Shown here in pieces: positions 1 through 11,981 of a stretch of 64,000 nt of DNA. Position 1 is the stretch's first letter; each line of letters starts with the position of its first letter. The notes below the pieces were generated by a model. That model had not been told where the DNA came from and made no database searches. It saw only the letters and a list, made by a program, of their open reading frames with translations. This DNA comes from Parascedosporium putredinis (lineage: Eukaryota > Ascomycota > Sordariomycetes > Microascales > Microascaceae): NCBI GenBank assembly GCA_949357655.1, contig CASHTG010000008.1, positions 930,001 through 994,000 on the forward strand, in the 5' to 3' direction. Position numbers and translations under genes: made by a program.

Positions 1-461
1 TATACTACTAAAACGGATTTCTTTTTGTCTTTCTGATGGTATTTCAGACTGGGCGCTTCAGCAACGGGGATGATTTTCGAAAGGCAACAATAACAAGGCA
101 CAGGGGCAAAGTTAAGAAAACGAAAAGAGAACTTTTGCTACTTAAATCTATCTGTGTAATCCAACTCATGGTATAGCACCGACGCGTGATCTCCCTTCTT
201 CAACAGCATATACCTACACAGCGGCTTTGCGTACGATTCTAGTATTGCATAAACACCCGACGCCGGACGACGTGATATGGGAGTGATGGGACGATAAAGG
301 TAAACAAAAAAAGGAGGAAAAAAGACCTCCGTCAGAAGCCGATCTGGCGTGAAAGTAACAGAACTTTGCTGAAACATCATACAAGAAAACATGCAAGTCG
401 TCGCCGTCGTGGCCATCGAGCTTTTGGACCGAGCTGGGAGTCTGGTTTTCAACAAGTTCCA
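1..461. other. non-coding, no gene seen
   Basis: No open frame here has family resemblance or a plausible splice pattern. It is the 5' flank of the first tRNA gene. Confidence 0.6.
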
Positions 462-466
462 GCGGG

Positions 467-498
<32 letters not shown>

Positions 499-553
499 CA
501 AGACTTCGGTTCAGTCTATCTGAAGGTCGTCGGTTCGATCCCGACTCACCGCA
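462..553 (+). tRNA. tRNA-Phe (GAA) with 19-nt intron
   Basis: Cloverleaf read directly. Exon 1 is 462-498 and ends one base after the anticodon GAA; the intron is 499-517; exon 2 is 518-553. The spliced length is 73 nt. The anticodon stem is TCAGA/TCTGA and the T stem GTCGG/CCGAC with loop TTCGATC. The intron lies at the canonical 37/38 position and its 3' half (TTCAGTCT) pairs with the anticodon region, as expected for tRNA splicing endonuclease substrates. A T-rich run follows as a Pol III terminator. The acceptor stem has one G5-A68 mismatch. An identical copy lies at 4146-4237 on the other strand. Confidence 0.95.
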
Positions 554-913
554 TCTTTTTTTCATTCTTTTTTCATTCTTTTTGCCATTTTCGAAGACAG
601 ACCTGACCGACTTCTTGTTCCATTTGGGAGCAGTCAAGTGAACATGTTAGAAGGGAGGGAGAAAGAAAAGAATAAAAATGCAATAAACGTAGCATCATTG
701 ACTATATTGCTTGCATTCATTTTTTGGGGGACATTCTTATCCTCCCTCGTACGACAAAGCTGATTTCCACCACGGCACCACACACATAACCGCGTCAATC
801 AAATCCAATTGACCCTCCGCTATCCGTCATCCTCTCTTCGCCGCCAGGCAGCAGCCACCCTCTACCAACTCCGCGAAATTTACCACACGACGAACCTTTT
901 GCTTGCCGGACAA
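554..913. other. intergenic, tRNA terminator then 2EXR promoter
   Basis: T-rich Pol III terminator just after the tRNA, then an A/G-rich stretch. No other element recognised. Confidence 0.5.
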
Positions 914-1987
914 ATGAGCAAAAGTCTTCAGGCGCCCGTTTCCGGCTTCTCGCTGCTCCCCTTCGAGCTCCGCCACCAAATTTGGCTCGAGTTCCTCGCC
1001 GACCAGCCGGGCCGCATCTACCAATTCTCCCTCGCCCCGCCTCTGGTGCCCGGCGGCGATATCGTCCCGGACTCCCGCGAGCACTGGCACCGACGGGGCA
1101 GGTTTTACGCCCACCCCGTCTCCAGCCTCGCGCAGGCTTCGAAACCAGGGCGGACGCTGGACCAAGTGTGCCGCGAATCCCGCGCGGTGGCGCGCAAGGT
1201 GCTTCCGGACTCTCTCGAATTCTTCCTATCAGAGTATGCGAACGCTCTACTCGATGATGGTGAATCCAGCCTTCAAGAAGCGCCGGCTCTCCGGAGGAGG
1301 AGATTCCTATCGGGCGTCCTCCGCTACGACGCTTCCAAGGACATGATTTCCATACTCTCCAACGTGGCCAAGCGGCAATACTTCCTCGATGCCCGACTTC
1401 GTAGCGACGCCCCGCCTTTCCCCGGTCGCGGGATCAAGCGTCTAGGCGTCCCCGCTAGTTCATTCAACGAGTACCGCGACGTGATGCGGCCCACCGCCCG
1501 CTGCCCTGCTCGCTGCGAAGGCCCGTCGTGCGCGTCCGGGTGCGAGCTCGATAATTTTCCCGCGTGGGTGCGGCTCTTCCCCGATCTGACGCAGCTCTAC
1601 ATAATCGACGATACGTCGCCTGGCTACTCGATTAGCATGGAGGGATGCAAGTGTCTTCAAGCCGTGGACTCTTATAAGCATGCGTGGCCGCGCATCAAGG
1701 GCGTTGAATGGAACCCCAAGTCCCGGCACCCTTTTCAGTGGGCGTGGTACGTCGTCCGTGACGAGACGCCGGATTGCCCGTTTCTCCTGCCCATCCAGGT
1801 TGAGTGTCTCCGGTCCAACCGGTGGAGAATCCTTTTTCCCTATTACCCATCGTTTTCCAACTTGAAGATTGGGTTTCTACAGCCGCTACCTATCTGGAAT
1901 GGTCCGGGGACGGGGAAAGATCAGGTCGGGGTTGTTCTTCGTAAAAGTTCTCTGGTAAGAACGCGGCGCAGGAGAGGTGCCTCTTGA
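914..1987 (+). CDS. 2EXR-domain protein
   Basis: Single-exon frame of 357 residues from the ATG at 914. The frame stays open upstream to about 809 but without another ATG. The N-terminal part (FSLLPFELRHQIWLEFL, about residues 11-27) matches the 2EXR signature, an F-box-like helical motif very common in ascomycetes and typically followed, as here, by an exposed Arg-Glu-Ser motif (CRESRAVARK). 2EXR proteins form large lineage-specific families with unknown biochemical role; an F-box-like adaptor role is only inferred. A cysteine cluster (CPARCEGPSCASGC, about residue 196) might bind metal but could be incidental. The frame is intact, with no sign of the single-base losses seen in the larger genes. 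Confidence 0.75.
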   Translation: MSKSLQAPVSGFSLLPFELRHQIWLEFLADQPGRIYQFSLAPPLVPGGDIVPDSREHWHRRGRFYAHPVSSLAQASKPGRTLDQVCRESRAVARKVLPDSLEFFLSEYANALLDDGESSLQEAPALRRRRFLSGVLRYDASKDMISILSNVAKRQYFLDARLRSDAPPFPGRGIKRLGVPASSFNEYRDVMRPTARCPARCEGPSCASGCELDNFPAWVRLFPDLTQLYIIDDTSPGYSISMEGCKCLQAVDSYKHAWPRIKGVEWNPKSRHPFQWAWYVVRDETPDCPFLLPIQVECLRSNRWRILFPYYPSFSNLKIGFLQPLPIWNGPGTGKDQVGVVLRKSSLVRTRRRRGAS

Positions 1988-2238
1988 TTATTGTGTATGC
2001 ACGGAAAACTTTCCTACTGCTACTTAGCAACGGGGCATATCCAGGGTAAGACCGTGAACAATTCAGGTATAGATATTGGGTGAGCCATGACACTTTGATC
2101 AGCGTTAAATAGTGTTTTATTGAGGTCAATATAATGTTTATGAATATTGTCACGATACCCGCTGTCACGCAACAAATAATTGCTGTACCTGTGCCCTTAT
2201 CGTGAGGAATCCCTATACCCTTGACCGTTTATGGTCCG

Positions 2239-3463
2239 TTAACTGTCACTGCTCGTAAGATCAACCCATGGGTGAGGCATAGATACGAGGTCCCCAGCCG
2301 CTGTGCGAGCCCAGATGATTGTTTGCTTGTGCGCCGAGTCTAACGAGACGCCCAGTTGCGAGGATGGCATACATGGATAGCCTGTGCCAACCTGCTGTGG
2401 CTTGTTGGAGAGGCTTTGTGATGCCTTGGAATCTCCCACGCTGCAAGCTAGAAAGTAAAGGTAGAAGTTTCTGTCAGAGTTGGCGATGAAGTAGAGAACG
2501 ATGCGGCTTCCCTCGAGGCTCCCGTCCTGGGATGGCACTACAACGGCTGCGAGCGAGCTTGGCTCGTTTGCGTACGCCGCAGAGCCGATAAAGGTGGAAA
2601 CTGTGTGAGAGTCAGCAAAGTCCACGACGTCGATAGATACATGTAGTCTCAATATCGCACCTTGGTTGCTACCAAAGTTGTACATGGTGATGGATCTATC
2701 AACCCGCTGGTAGATCAGGACACGAGTTTCGGTGCTAGTGGCTCGATCGTAGCTGTACGTAACACTGAGGCTGGTTCCTGGGAGAACGGAATCGAGCCCG
2801 GTAAGGTGGCGCGCATCGGATTCGTCGCCCCCTAGGTCCCGTTCCGTGATCACATCCCTTCCATTTTGAGCACTGTGCCATAAGAAGAAAAGAAAATGAT
2901 TAATACTCGACACGCCAGATCTCGCTCAGTAAGTTGTGAAGCTGAGCCTAACAAACGGACTGACTAGATGGCAAATGTGGTGCAAGGATGGGGAAATGGG
3001 TGGGAGATACGTTATAACATAGAGGTGGCCCGATTGTCCGGAGTGATCAGCATAGCCCGTGATAGACCCCGAATACGGACAGATGTTCTTGATCAAAGCC
3101 TTGATGGGGCTGACCATGCAGAGCTCGTACTTGGAAGCATCTTCCGTTCTCGACGAGTTGCTGATGCCGTAAACAGTAACCTATTTACCTTGTTAACCCC
3201 CATCGAAGATTGATAGAGATGGTGGGTCGACTTACAACATCCTGATAAATGGTTGATACAAGTTGTGATGACTCCGCCAAGTTTACTTCGACGCCTAACC
3301 CCTTCAACCTCGAGTCGGAGTTGGATCCCGGTGTCCCGCCAATGGTGCGTCGGTCGACCGACAGCTTGCGATCGTTGCCGCTCGAAAAGATGATGGTTTC
3401 TGATGGTTTTAAAGGGTTAGGGATGGCCGAAACGGCGGCCCACGTATGCTGAATCTTGCTCAT
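2239..3463 (-). CDS. uncharacterised protein, possible lectin-like beta-propeller
   Basis: Three exons: 3236-3463, 3011-3180 and 2239-2872, with introns 3181-3235 (GTAAGT...AG) and 2873-3010 (GTATCT...CAG). The spliced length is 1,032 nt, divisible by three, giving 343 residues. The start MSKIQHTWAAVSAI was chosen because it is the first ATG joined to the spliced frame. No signal peptide is visible. Repeated short strand-turn patterns, aromatic residues and blade-like spacing recall fungal fucose-specific lectins and related propellers of about 310-350 residues, but I see no diagnostic sugar-binding motif, so this is only a suggestion. The second intron's acceptor could be elsewhere. The gene lies between the two inverted tRNA-Phe genes. 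Confidence 0.55.
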
Positions 3464-4145
3464 TACGCCGGTAGCTGCACAGGAGAGTTTCGGTTTAGTT
3501 TTGGGCCTATAGGATGCAAACGGAGGCAAGTGTAATATGGTAAAGGCGGGAACGATGGCGTGCGGAAATCAGGAACCTTGGGCTTGTGGTATAGGAGAAC
3601 TTGGGGGGGATATGAAGGATAAACAGAATACGAAAACATGCCAAAGCTTCTAGCTCCACAAGGCCCAAAGCTTTTAACAAACGCAATTGCTCAAAACGGT
3701 GTGCAGTTCATGTATTGTTAAAGGATGAGCTTAGCTGGGACATCGCCTACGCATATCTATCAGTACACGGATGCACCACCTGCATTCTCCCACTAGCGGT
3801 ATCAAAGTTGGGAAAAGCCTTCATGAGCCAGCGTACCGCAACCTCTTTGGGCCTTGGTCAAGCTTTGGTGAGAGGTGGGCACAACGACTATTGCCGGCGT
3901 GCATGAGCTGAAGTCTGCTGGCGTTGAATTGGGCGGCGGGTGAGAGGGGCGTTTAAGAATAATTCCAAAAATGGATTTCATGCATCGTCCGGTACATACC
4001 TGCCATCGTCTCCACGACGGAAATGGAAACGTAGCGAGACAATATCCGTGGTACGCATCTCGATAACACTATATGTACAGGCGCGAACAATTTACAAGCC
4101 CCAAACAAAAGTTGTACAAAAAATAGAAAAAGAAGAACAAAAAGA
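3464..4145. other. intergenic
   Basis: Promoter side of the minus-strand gene at 2239-3463. Nothing else recognised. The A-rich stretch at 4105-4145 is the Pol III terminator (T-rich on the minus strand) of the next tRNA. Confidence 0.5.
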
Positions 4146-4200
4146 TGCGGTGAGTCGGGATCGAACCGACGACCTTCAGATAGACTGAACCGAAGTCTTG

Positions 4201-4232
<32 letters not shown>

Positions 4233-4237
4233 CCCGC
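4146..4237 (-). tRNA. tRNA-Phe (GAA), second identical copy
   Basis: Reverse complement of 462-553 with no difference over all 92 bases, including the 19-nt intron and the G5-A68 acceptor mismatch. Flanks differ apart from the T-rich terminator, so only the gene body is shared. The two copies form an inverted repeat about 3.6 kb apart. Confidence 0.95.
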
Positions 4238-5450
4238 TGTGGATGTGTTGTGGAGCGCTGCCTTAGTCGCGTCCAAAAGCCCGCGGGATCAAACGCTAGT
4301 CGTGAGCGGCAAGTAGCATCGATGATAGGGTTCTCGTGAATAGGACGTCGACGGGCGGCTTCTTGGATAAATGAATTCAGTGGGGAGGGAGTTTTGGAGG
4401 TGATGCCATGAGAGCCTCGGCCGTGAAGGATGCAACTGGAGGGGCATCTTGAGGGGCATTTTATCTGCCCTGCAGCTCATATATGCGCCGTGCCAGCTAC
4501 TACTACAGGAACCTGCATCGAGGGCTGCATCGGCGTGCGTGTGTCACATTCCTGCCAGGCGCTCAGCCATTCGATTCTCATCACTGAAGGCCTCTCACGT
4601 TACGCAGAGGTGCAAGGAAGGTATGAATGCGTGAGGGTGTTCCTCGCACCGAATATTCGCATCGAGTGCCGTTTCAGTGAAGACTCGCTTGGCTTCGATA
4701 TTCAAGAGCGGGAACATTACGAACTAGAGCCATTCTCCACTTTCCTCTTAGCTCCCGCCTCGAAATAGCCCCAAATCCTTTTGGCGGACTTTACGCTCCG
4801 GCGAATTCTGTCTGGAAACACCACGTTACACACCGGACGGGAGACGAGCTGACTGGAGCACCAGCTCCATCGAAGCGCTTGATCTCGTGCGACCGGGGAA
4901 ACGAGGAGGGTATTAGAGGCTTCGAGCCAATTCACGAAGAAGTAAAGAAAGGTAAAATTTAGCTGTTCAAGAACTTGAGCTCAAAGATGTTCGTATGGTA
5001 TGTATTAATACATCCTGGTCATGGCAGATTTCTAGACTGCCACAATGAAATATTTCTGGTAAAATGCACGATAATTCTCGGCACTTTCCTTCCTCTCAAC
5101 AGAGTGTCCCAAGAACCCCCGGACCAAGTTGGCCGCCCGACCCGAGCACCAAGGCCCCCGCAAGAAGCCAAGCCTTTCTCAAACGCCATCTCGAACCAAT
5201 AACCCTCTCGGTCCCGAGAACGGCGAGGTAAGGCAATAAGAGATACCCACATCTGGTTATCAGCTTACTTAATGCTGCAGGTGCTAGAATTTGACCCCGC
5301 GGCGAGGGGGTAACTTGAAGGGACGTGGAGGGTGGAACGCCCCCTCGACCTTAATCTCGCGATCGAGCTTAGGGTCCTCCCGCACCTTCAAAAAACGCCA
5401 CCTCCGACCTAAAATCTCCCCACCCATCCTCCACCCCACCGGCCGGAATC
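4238..5450. other. intergenic, no gene seen
   Basis: Several short frames occur on both strands, but none has family resemblance, a signal peptide or splice signals. The final 150 bases are C-rich and probably the promoter/leader of the NACHT gene at 5451. Confidence 0.5.
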
Positions 5451-8306
5451 ATGGATCCCCTCTCCATCTGCGCCAGCGTAGCTGGTCTCGCCACGCTCGT
5501 AGCGCAGACCATCTCCCTAGCGCAAGAATACGTCTCCTCCATACGAGAAGCCTCGGCCTCCATCGCGACCATTGTCGAGGAGCTCACCATGCTGAACCAG
5601 AGCCTCTCCGAACTAGACGCCTTTCTCCGCAGCAAGGGAACAACCGCCGAGTCGTCAGAGAGCGTCGTCTTCGGAGAGGATTCGGTCCTGCGCGCGCACG
5701 TCGACAAGACCACGATAGCTCTGCGCACCCTCTGCGATGATTTGGCGGCGACGAAGCTGACGGGCATGTCCCGGCTTCTGTGGCCCTCCAAGGAGAAGAA
5801 GCACAATAAGACGGTGGAGCAGCTCCGGGCGTTTCGGCAGACCATTCATTTTTCCGTCGAGGTTGGGAGCTTGACCCTGCTATCGAGAACATCGTCGGAC
5901 GTGAAGCTCTTGCTCGAGTCTCAGCTGCAAGGCCTCACCATCCTCGATACGCTGGAGAGGGGCCAGCAAGGTATATCAGACTCGCTCAACGATGTGCAGG
6001 ATACGCTGGGGTCGGCTGTGAGGCAGGATATTCTGAATTGGATCTCTCCTCCGTACACGGGGAAGCACCCGCTGGCACAAGAAGCCCGGTTGAAGGGGAC
6101 CGGCCAATGGCTCCTTCGCCACGATTCCTATGTTCAGTGGAAGGATGACTTTAAATCGGAGTCTACGCTCGTCTGCCATGGCCCACAGGGCACCGGGAAA
6201 ACAATCCTTGCGTACCTATTCCCCCTCAGTTCCTTTCCATATTGTTTCCCGAAAGCGACAGATTTCCTAACGCTACCGCCTGATATCGCAGATCCAAGGT
6301 CATTGACCACCTCGTGCGCGACTCAGCCGGCGACACAGCCGTCGTTTGTTTCTACTATTTCGACTACCTAAATCCCGCCACCCAAGAGCCCCTCACCGTG
6401 GCCAGGAGCCTCCTTCGACAAGCTCTTCAACAGCTGAGGACCGTCCCCCGACAGATCGAAGAGGCGTACGAGAAGAGTTCCGAGATGCGTCTATCCGACT
6501 TCGAGATCCACCTCAGCGTGGCGGTCAGGTCCCTCGAAAAGGCCTACTTTATCATCGACGCGCTGGACGAGTGCACCGACCCCGCGACCCGCTCCTGGCT
6601 GGCGGCCTTGTTTGATCGACTACGAAAGAGGCCCAATTTCAGGGTATTCATAACGTGCAGAAATGTTCAGCAGGATCTAGACGGCGTAGCGGCATCAAGG
6701 CACGCCGAGATCCAGGCCACGGCACGCTCCGCGGATCTGGAAAAATACATACGCTCGAGAATCCAGTCCGCGCAAATGAGCGACGAGCTGGACGAAGAAC
6801 TAAAGGATCGAATCGTGGAAACCATCATTGAAAAGTGCAGCGAGCTGTAAGTCTGCAGAACCTACAACTACCAACAGTGCCTTTTGTTTTCTGTGACGAT
6901 GTCTGATTTTCATGAGCACAATCTAGCTTCCTCCTAGCGTCGCTGCACCTCGACACCATTTTCAAAGAGACCACGAGCGGAGACATCGAAGACGCCCTCG
7001 AAGACCTAACAAGCGATCTCTCCACCGCCTTCGGCACCACAATCTCGCGCATCAACAGCCTCCCCGACTCGCAGCGGACAATGGGCATGAACGTCCTCCT
7101 CTGGATCAGCCACGCCAAGCGCCCGCTCGCAGTAGCAGAGCTCAGCGATGCCCTCTCCATCAAAACAGGTAGCAAAGCCCCACGTCCGCGCCACAGACCC
7201 TCGGAGCGCGCGATGCTGCGGTGCTGCTTCGGCCTCGCCTCCAAAAACGCCAAGACGGGCACCATCGGCCCCGCCCACGGCGCCATCCAGCGCTACCTCG
7301 TCGCCAACAGCGGCACCCTATTCCCGGACGGCGCCGCGCGCGTGGCCAACGCGTGCCTGACGTACCTGCTCTACGACGAACCAGCCTGGGCGGTACTCGA
7401 CACGGAGAGCGAGCTTCGCGCCCGCGCCTCCGCGCACCCGTTCCTATCCTACGCAAGCGAGTGGTGGGGGTGCACGCGCAGACCGCTACGCCCGACGCCG
7501 ACGTGGAAAAGCGCGCCTGGGCGCTCCTCCTCTCGGAGACGGCCGGGCCCGTCGTCTCGCAGGTCATCGGCTTCGACTGCGGGTACCGTGAGCGCTATTG
7601 GACCCGGCGCGAGAGCTACTCCCACACGCCGCTGCACGTGGCCGCCAAGGCCGCGTTCCCGTCAGGCGTGCGCCGGCTGCTGGAAAGGAGCGTCGCGGAC
7701 CTCGACGCCAAGACGACCATTGGCACGACGCCCGTCGTGAAGACGAGCTGCGTTGAGTGCGCCAGGATTCTGCTCGCCTACGGCGCCGACCCCACCGTGT
7801 CCAATTGGTACGGTGACGCGCTACACTGCGCGGCCGAGAGCAACAATGACGCCATGATCCGTATCCTCGCGGTTGCGGGCCGCATGGACCCCAACGTGTA
7901 CAAGTCTATGAAAGATAGCCCCCTGTACTGCACGCTGGACCGTGATTCGGTCGAGGCGTTTACCACGCTCATCGAGCTGGGGGCGCGTTTGCCGCTTCGT
8001 GCCGCCGGCACGGATGACGAGGATTTCTTCATCGCGGCGATCGAGTACCACTGCCACCAGATCCTCGACTATATGCTCCGGCGCGGGCTCGTCGACTTGG
8101 CTTCGCGCGGCAAGGATGGTGTCACGTATTTGCACTTTGCGGCGGGGAATAGGAACCGAGTGGCTGTGGAGCGGCTCGTCGACGCTGGGGCGGATATCTA
8201 CGCCGCTGATGATTGGGGGCGCACGCCTGCGGGTATTCTGAGGGAGGCTGCGGTAGAGGTTCGCCAGGATAGAATCAAGCGGAGAAGCAGGAAGGACAAG
8301 CAGTAA
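5451..8306 (+). CDS. STAND receptor: fungal N-terminal domain - NACHT - ankyrin (frame break)
   Basis: Exons 5451-6211, 6292-6846 and 6927-8306; introns 6212-6291 (CTAAC branch) and 6847-6926. About 898 residues once one missing base is allowed. The N-terminus (MDPLSICASVAGLATLVAQT) is the Helo-like fungal STAND N-terminal domain. Walker A is GPQGTGKT (residues 244-251); Walker B is FIIDALDE (about 340-347). FLLASLHLD and FLSYASEWWG are the conserved helical segments after NACHT. The C-terminal third carries ankyrin-type repeats (TPLHVAAKAA, ARILLAYGADP, TYLHFAAGNRN, RLVDAGADIYAADDWGRTP). The frame changes at the G5 run 7466-7470: one more G joins WWG to the ankyrin frame. These NLR-like proteins act in fungal non-self recognition and cell death; the ligand is unknown. 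Confidence 0.85.
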
Positions 8307-9367
8307 GAGCCTACGTGGAGCGGTTAGGCCCGGCTCGACTTGCGCACGTTACTGAGCGCGTCTGCCTGGCAAGCTCGGCTTACTAGTACACGCGCCGACG
8401 TGGCCATCGTCATTCGTTACATGTATACAAGGGTACCATATCAATGAGGTTCTCCTGACCGTCTCTCCGGTAAACGTCGCTTCGGGACTAGGGAGCGGGG
8501 CCACCCGCCGGGTAACGGCTACAGGGACAAGTTTCACGCGAGAGAAATATCAGGCTGTCGATCTCCACGCTATCCGGACGGTGGCTGACTGAAATACGAA
8601 GCCAGCAGTCGCGCGGGATCCTCAGTAAGATATCATATGAAGTTGAATTCATTCTTGGACCTACATACATGGAAAGTGATACCCCGAACACTAACCATCC
8701 AACGACTGACGAGTCCGGCTGGGGTCCGCGACGGCGGAACCAGAGAACGGCGGGAAGTTGTGGAGAATTCCTTGGACGGTCGGTGTGTGTGTGTGTGTGT
8801 GGAAATGATGATCTTCTTGATGTCTCTGAGATCAAGATGAATACATAATCTAAGATGTAGAATCCTTCCATCTCTGAACTCGGCATACATGACCCAGGAA
8901 ACCGGGCAAATGGTTATAATGCAAGCCAATACTGTCTCGGGAAATTGCTTAATGAGGGAGAGCGAGCTTATTGATCCTCTGGGTGAGAAGATGGTGGGAA
9001 ATGCTAACGGCAAGACAAGGTTTCGACGGATCTCGGGCGAACTCTCGCCAAGCCCAACACAACCCAAAGCCAAGCGGGACGAGCAGCCGCGCGCCTCCAC
9101 CTACACAATGGCTGCCTCAGAGGCACGTAAGATTGATCTCAATTGGACAACACCGGCGTCTTTAGAGTTTGGGGGACAGAACAATGGTGAAATAACCGTT
9201 TCATAGTCGTAGCTAGAACGTAAACGCAGATGGACCCCCATAACCCCGGGGTCCTAGATCCCAGTCTGAACCCAGGCCAGCATTTCCTAGCATGGCACGC
9301 AAATTCTCCAACAGTCCAGTCTTGAATAAAACTCCAGCCTTCGCTCACTTCCGCGTTCCTGTCACAA
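8307..9367. other. intergenic between convergent genes
   Basis: No supported gene. It contains the GT microsatellite at 8783-8800 and short unsupported frames. Confidence 0.5.
8783..8800. repeat. (GT)9 microsatellite
   Basis: Nine perfect GT units read directly, in non-coding sequence. Confidence 0.95.
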
Positions 9368-9762
9368 TTACTTCTGCTCTTCTTCGCTCTTCTTGTCCGC
9401 TGCCGGCGCCTGCTGCTGCGGGGATATTTCACGGGGAATTGGCATCCCATCCCCATCCTCCGTATCCGTCGCCCGCCGCCATGCCGCCAAGACCGCTGGA
9501 CCCGGCGGTGATGCTGCCCGCCGATTGGTTTCCCGCGACCCCGGCGCCATCTTGGACCATTCGTTAATCTCGGCCTTGGTTTTCCCCGTGTACTTGAGCA
9601 TGTCCTCGTCTGAGATGGCGCCGCTCTTGCTGGCCTTGGACTCGCGGTAGCGTTTGTAGAATGATTTTTCGGGGCATCGCTGGCGCCCTGGGCGTTGGCT
9701 GGCGCGTTGGCCTGCGGAGGTGCCTGCTGGGACGCCTGCTCGGTGGACTCTACGGAACCCAT
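9368..9762 (-). CDS. small conserved acidic/Gly-rich protein, frame broken
   Basis: The start MGSVESTEQASQQAPPQ is followed by a segment in the next frame reading SFYKRYRESKASKSG and MLKYTGKTKAEINEWSKM. The two are joined if the A5 run (T5 on the plus strand, 9665-9669) is one base longer. The segment after SKMAPG is best read in a third frame as a Gly-rich tract (SAGSITAGSSGLGGMAAG, DGYGGWGW), which needs another base in the C4 run at 9539-9542. The C-terminus is therefore uncertain: it either ends soon after GGWGW or returns to the frame ending DKKSEEEQK at 9368. I recognise the central helical segment as a conserved fungal small protein but know of no assigned function. No signal peptide or membrane segment. 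Confidence 0.55.
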
Positions 9763-11981
9763 CGTTGGCTCGGTCTCGATAATTAAGAAGTCAGAGGACG
9801 AAGGGGTAATTCAAAGGAGAGGGTTTTTGTTTCCCCTCTTTGTGTTTCTGTCTGCTATATTCGCAATGGCGATGATTCAATGCCCTCTTTTGCTTTATTA
9901 GGCTCTGGGCAGTCCGAAAGAAGAAGAAAAGACGGTAGAAACAGGAAAAGCCAAGAAAACAAGAGAACTGGAGATGATGATGAAAGAGATGAGCCCGGCC
10001 GAATCCTTCGTTCGGCTTCAAACCAATGATGATGAAGGCCTCAGATTCAAGCTTTCGTGCGGGGTGTCTGTCAGTCACCCGCTCAGCTCAGCCACACGGC
10101 TTCCTCGTGTTTCCTGTTTGGCCGAGCCATGTGTGCGACGACCATGGCGATCATGAGTCAGGTGCCGCTAGCTTTTAATGGATGGCGGGCAATTCCACGA
10201 CTGCGTAAAAATGCAGTATCGTAAGGTGAGTTGAAACTTGGAAGAAAAGAATTGCAAGAAGATTAACGAACTCGGGAATTTTCATAATTTTGATATTATG
10301 TGGCTGTTAGTCTACGTGCATGTATTAGGTGGACGGGGAACAGGTGTGAATATAGGCACCACTTCAGCCAGCCTCTGTCCAAGACGTCCGTGACGCCGCT
10401 GACGACGGTTGGCGTCTTCCGGATCAGTAACAGTAGGAGGTGAGACAACATTAATTGAAGCCACGCAAATTGTGGACAGTCTGTACATAATTTTCCGCTG
10501 TTATCCTCTCCTCATTCCATTTTCAGATTTCCATGGAAGAAAAATCCAAGATTCTACAATAGAGACAATCTTCTTCCACTTTTCGATCTATATCCTCGTG
10601 GATGCAGCTGGGAGGAGACCTGTCCACCTCTTGTGGCCTTTTTACCGGGCATTGTCTCATGGGGTTAGCCCGGGACATGGTCTGTCGTTTCCTGTCCTAT
10701 GAGGAGAGATTCATGAGCCAAGAGATTCCCTGATCAGGGTTCATTGTTCAGGTGTTAAAAACTCCTGATATATTCCCCGAGTCTAAATTCTAAGCTCGAC
10801 ATTCACTAGGCCACCTCAGCTCCCTCACATTGCGCCTCCCGCAGCTAGTCTCGGTGCCTGCAAACCAAGCTCCAATTCCTGGACGCACAAAGCAGGCCGG
10901 TGCTGACGAGCATGACCACATAGCTATATCCCGCTGTCTCACGTAACCGGCCAATCTAACCTTCACCAGCCTAATTCTTTTTCATCTTCGTGTCCGGCTC
11001 CCGGCTGGTGGCCCCTACACATTCACGCTCTCTAGCAACAGCGGGCAGCGCATCCCCACACGGCCCGGAGCGGGTCCTCACGCATGTGGCGTCCGCTACG
11101 TGCCGATCCCGTGGAATGGCTTCGCACCGGCTTGTATACCCGTACCCTCTCTCTCTCGCTCTCTTTCGCGTTTGCTCTTTGAGCTTGCCTCCGCTTGCGA
11201 AATGAGTCCACATCCAGGGCGCTTACAAGTCACCGCGGACTGGAGCTCTACCAAAAACATGTGATGTGCTCTTGAGCGAACGACAGCGTCGCGCCTACCA
11301 AGCTTCCATCAAGGTCAATTGTTCCAGCTACCATGCAAAGCTTATCCTTGTAGACCGCAGCGACCTGAGCCAGATGATTCTCATTTCCCTGTTCCAGCTT
11401 TCTTTTGCTCCTCGTGCTCTCTCTCTCCCTGCCGAGCATCGGTGGAGCTATCCATTAGGTTTGGGTGATCATCTAGAACCTACCCCCTCTCTCCTGCGTA
11501 GAGACCCCTCCCCGTAGCCTCTGGGACTCCTGATCGTCACATGTTGAAGTGAAACTCGATAGCTTCCCCGTCACCAGAAGCTCGAGCAAGGGAGGACGCC
11601 AGCGTTTTTTTTGTTTCGTATGAGCTCATGGGCTGATAACTTTTGGCTCCGCTTCACGACCCTGAAGCTGATCCGAGCTGAAGGTTTCCGTACGGGTGCG
11701 AGGTATGGAGCATATAAGCATCTACGGCCCCCATGGGATTTATCTTCCATCCAGTGTACTTTGTCCAAATCTAATGAGAAAACTTTCCACACGGCTACTT
11801 AATCCACCCAACGTAATACATACTGCAAGAGCCTATCCTACCGAGTAGGCACTAGAGCTCCACCTAGCAACCAGCTTTCTATTTCCTCGAACCTGTTCTC
11901 GAGGCCATCACGCATCCGCTCTCTTTCCAACTCTTTTTTAAATAATACTACCTATCTACACCTAATCATAACTACCTAACA
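9763..11981. other. long intergenic region
   Basis: 2.2 kb without a supported gene. It contains polypyrimidine-rich stretches (about 11145-11170 and 11410-11430) and AT-rich segments; the final part with CCTATCTACACCTAATC before 11982 is probably the leader of the NACHT-TPR gene. Short frames here have no family resemblance. Confidence 0.5.

Noticed and set aside
3953..4276. Minus-strand frame of 107 codons
   Set aside because: It runs straight through the tRNA-Phe gene and has no protein features.
7441..7480. Tiny intron to explain the NACHT-ankyrin frame change
   Set aside because: No GT..AG pair of plausible size; one extra G in the run gives the conserved junction directly.
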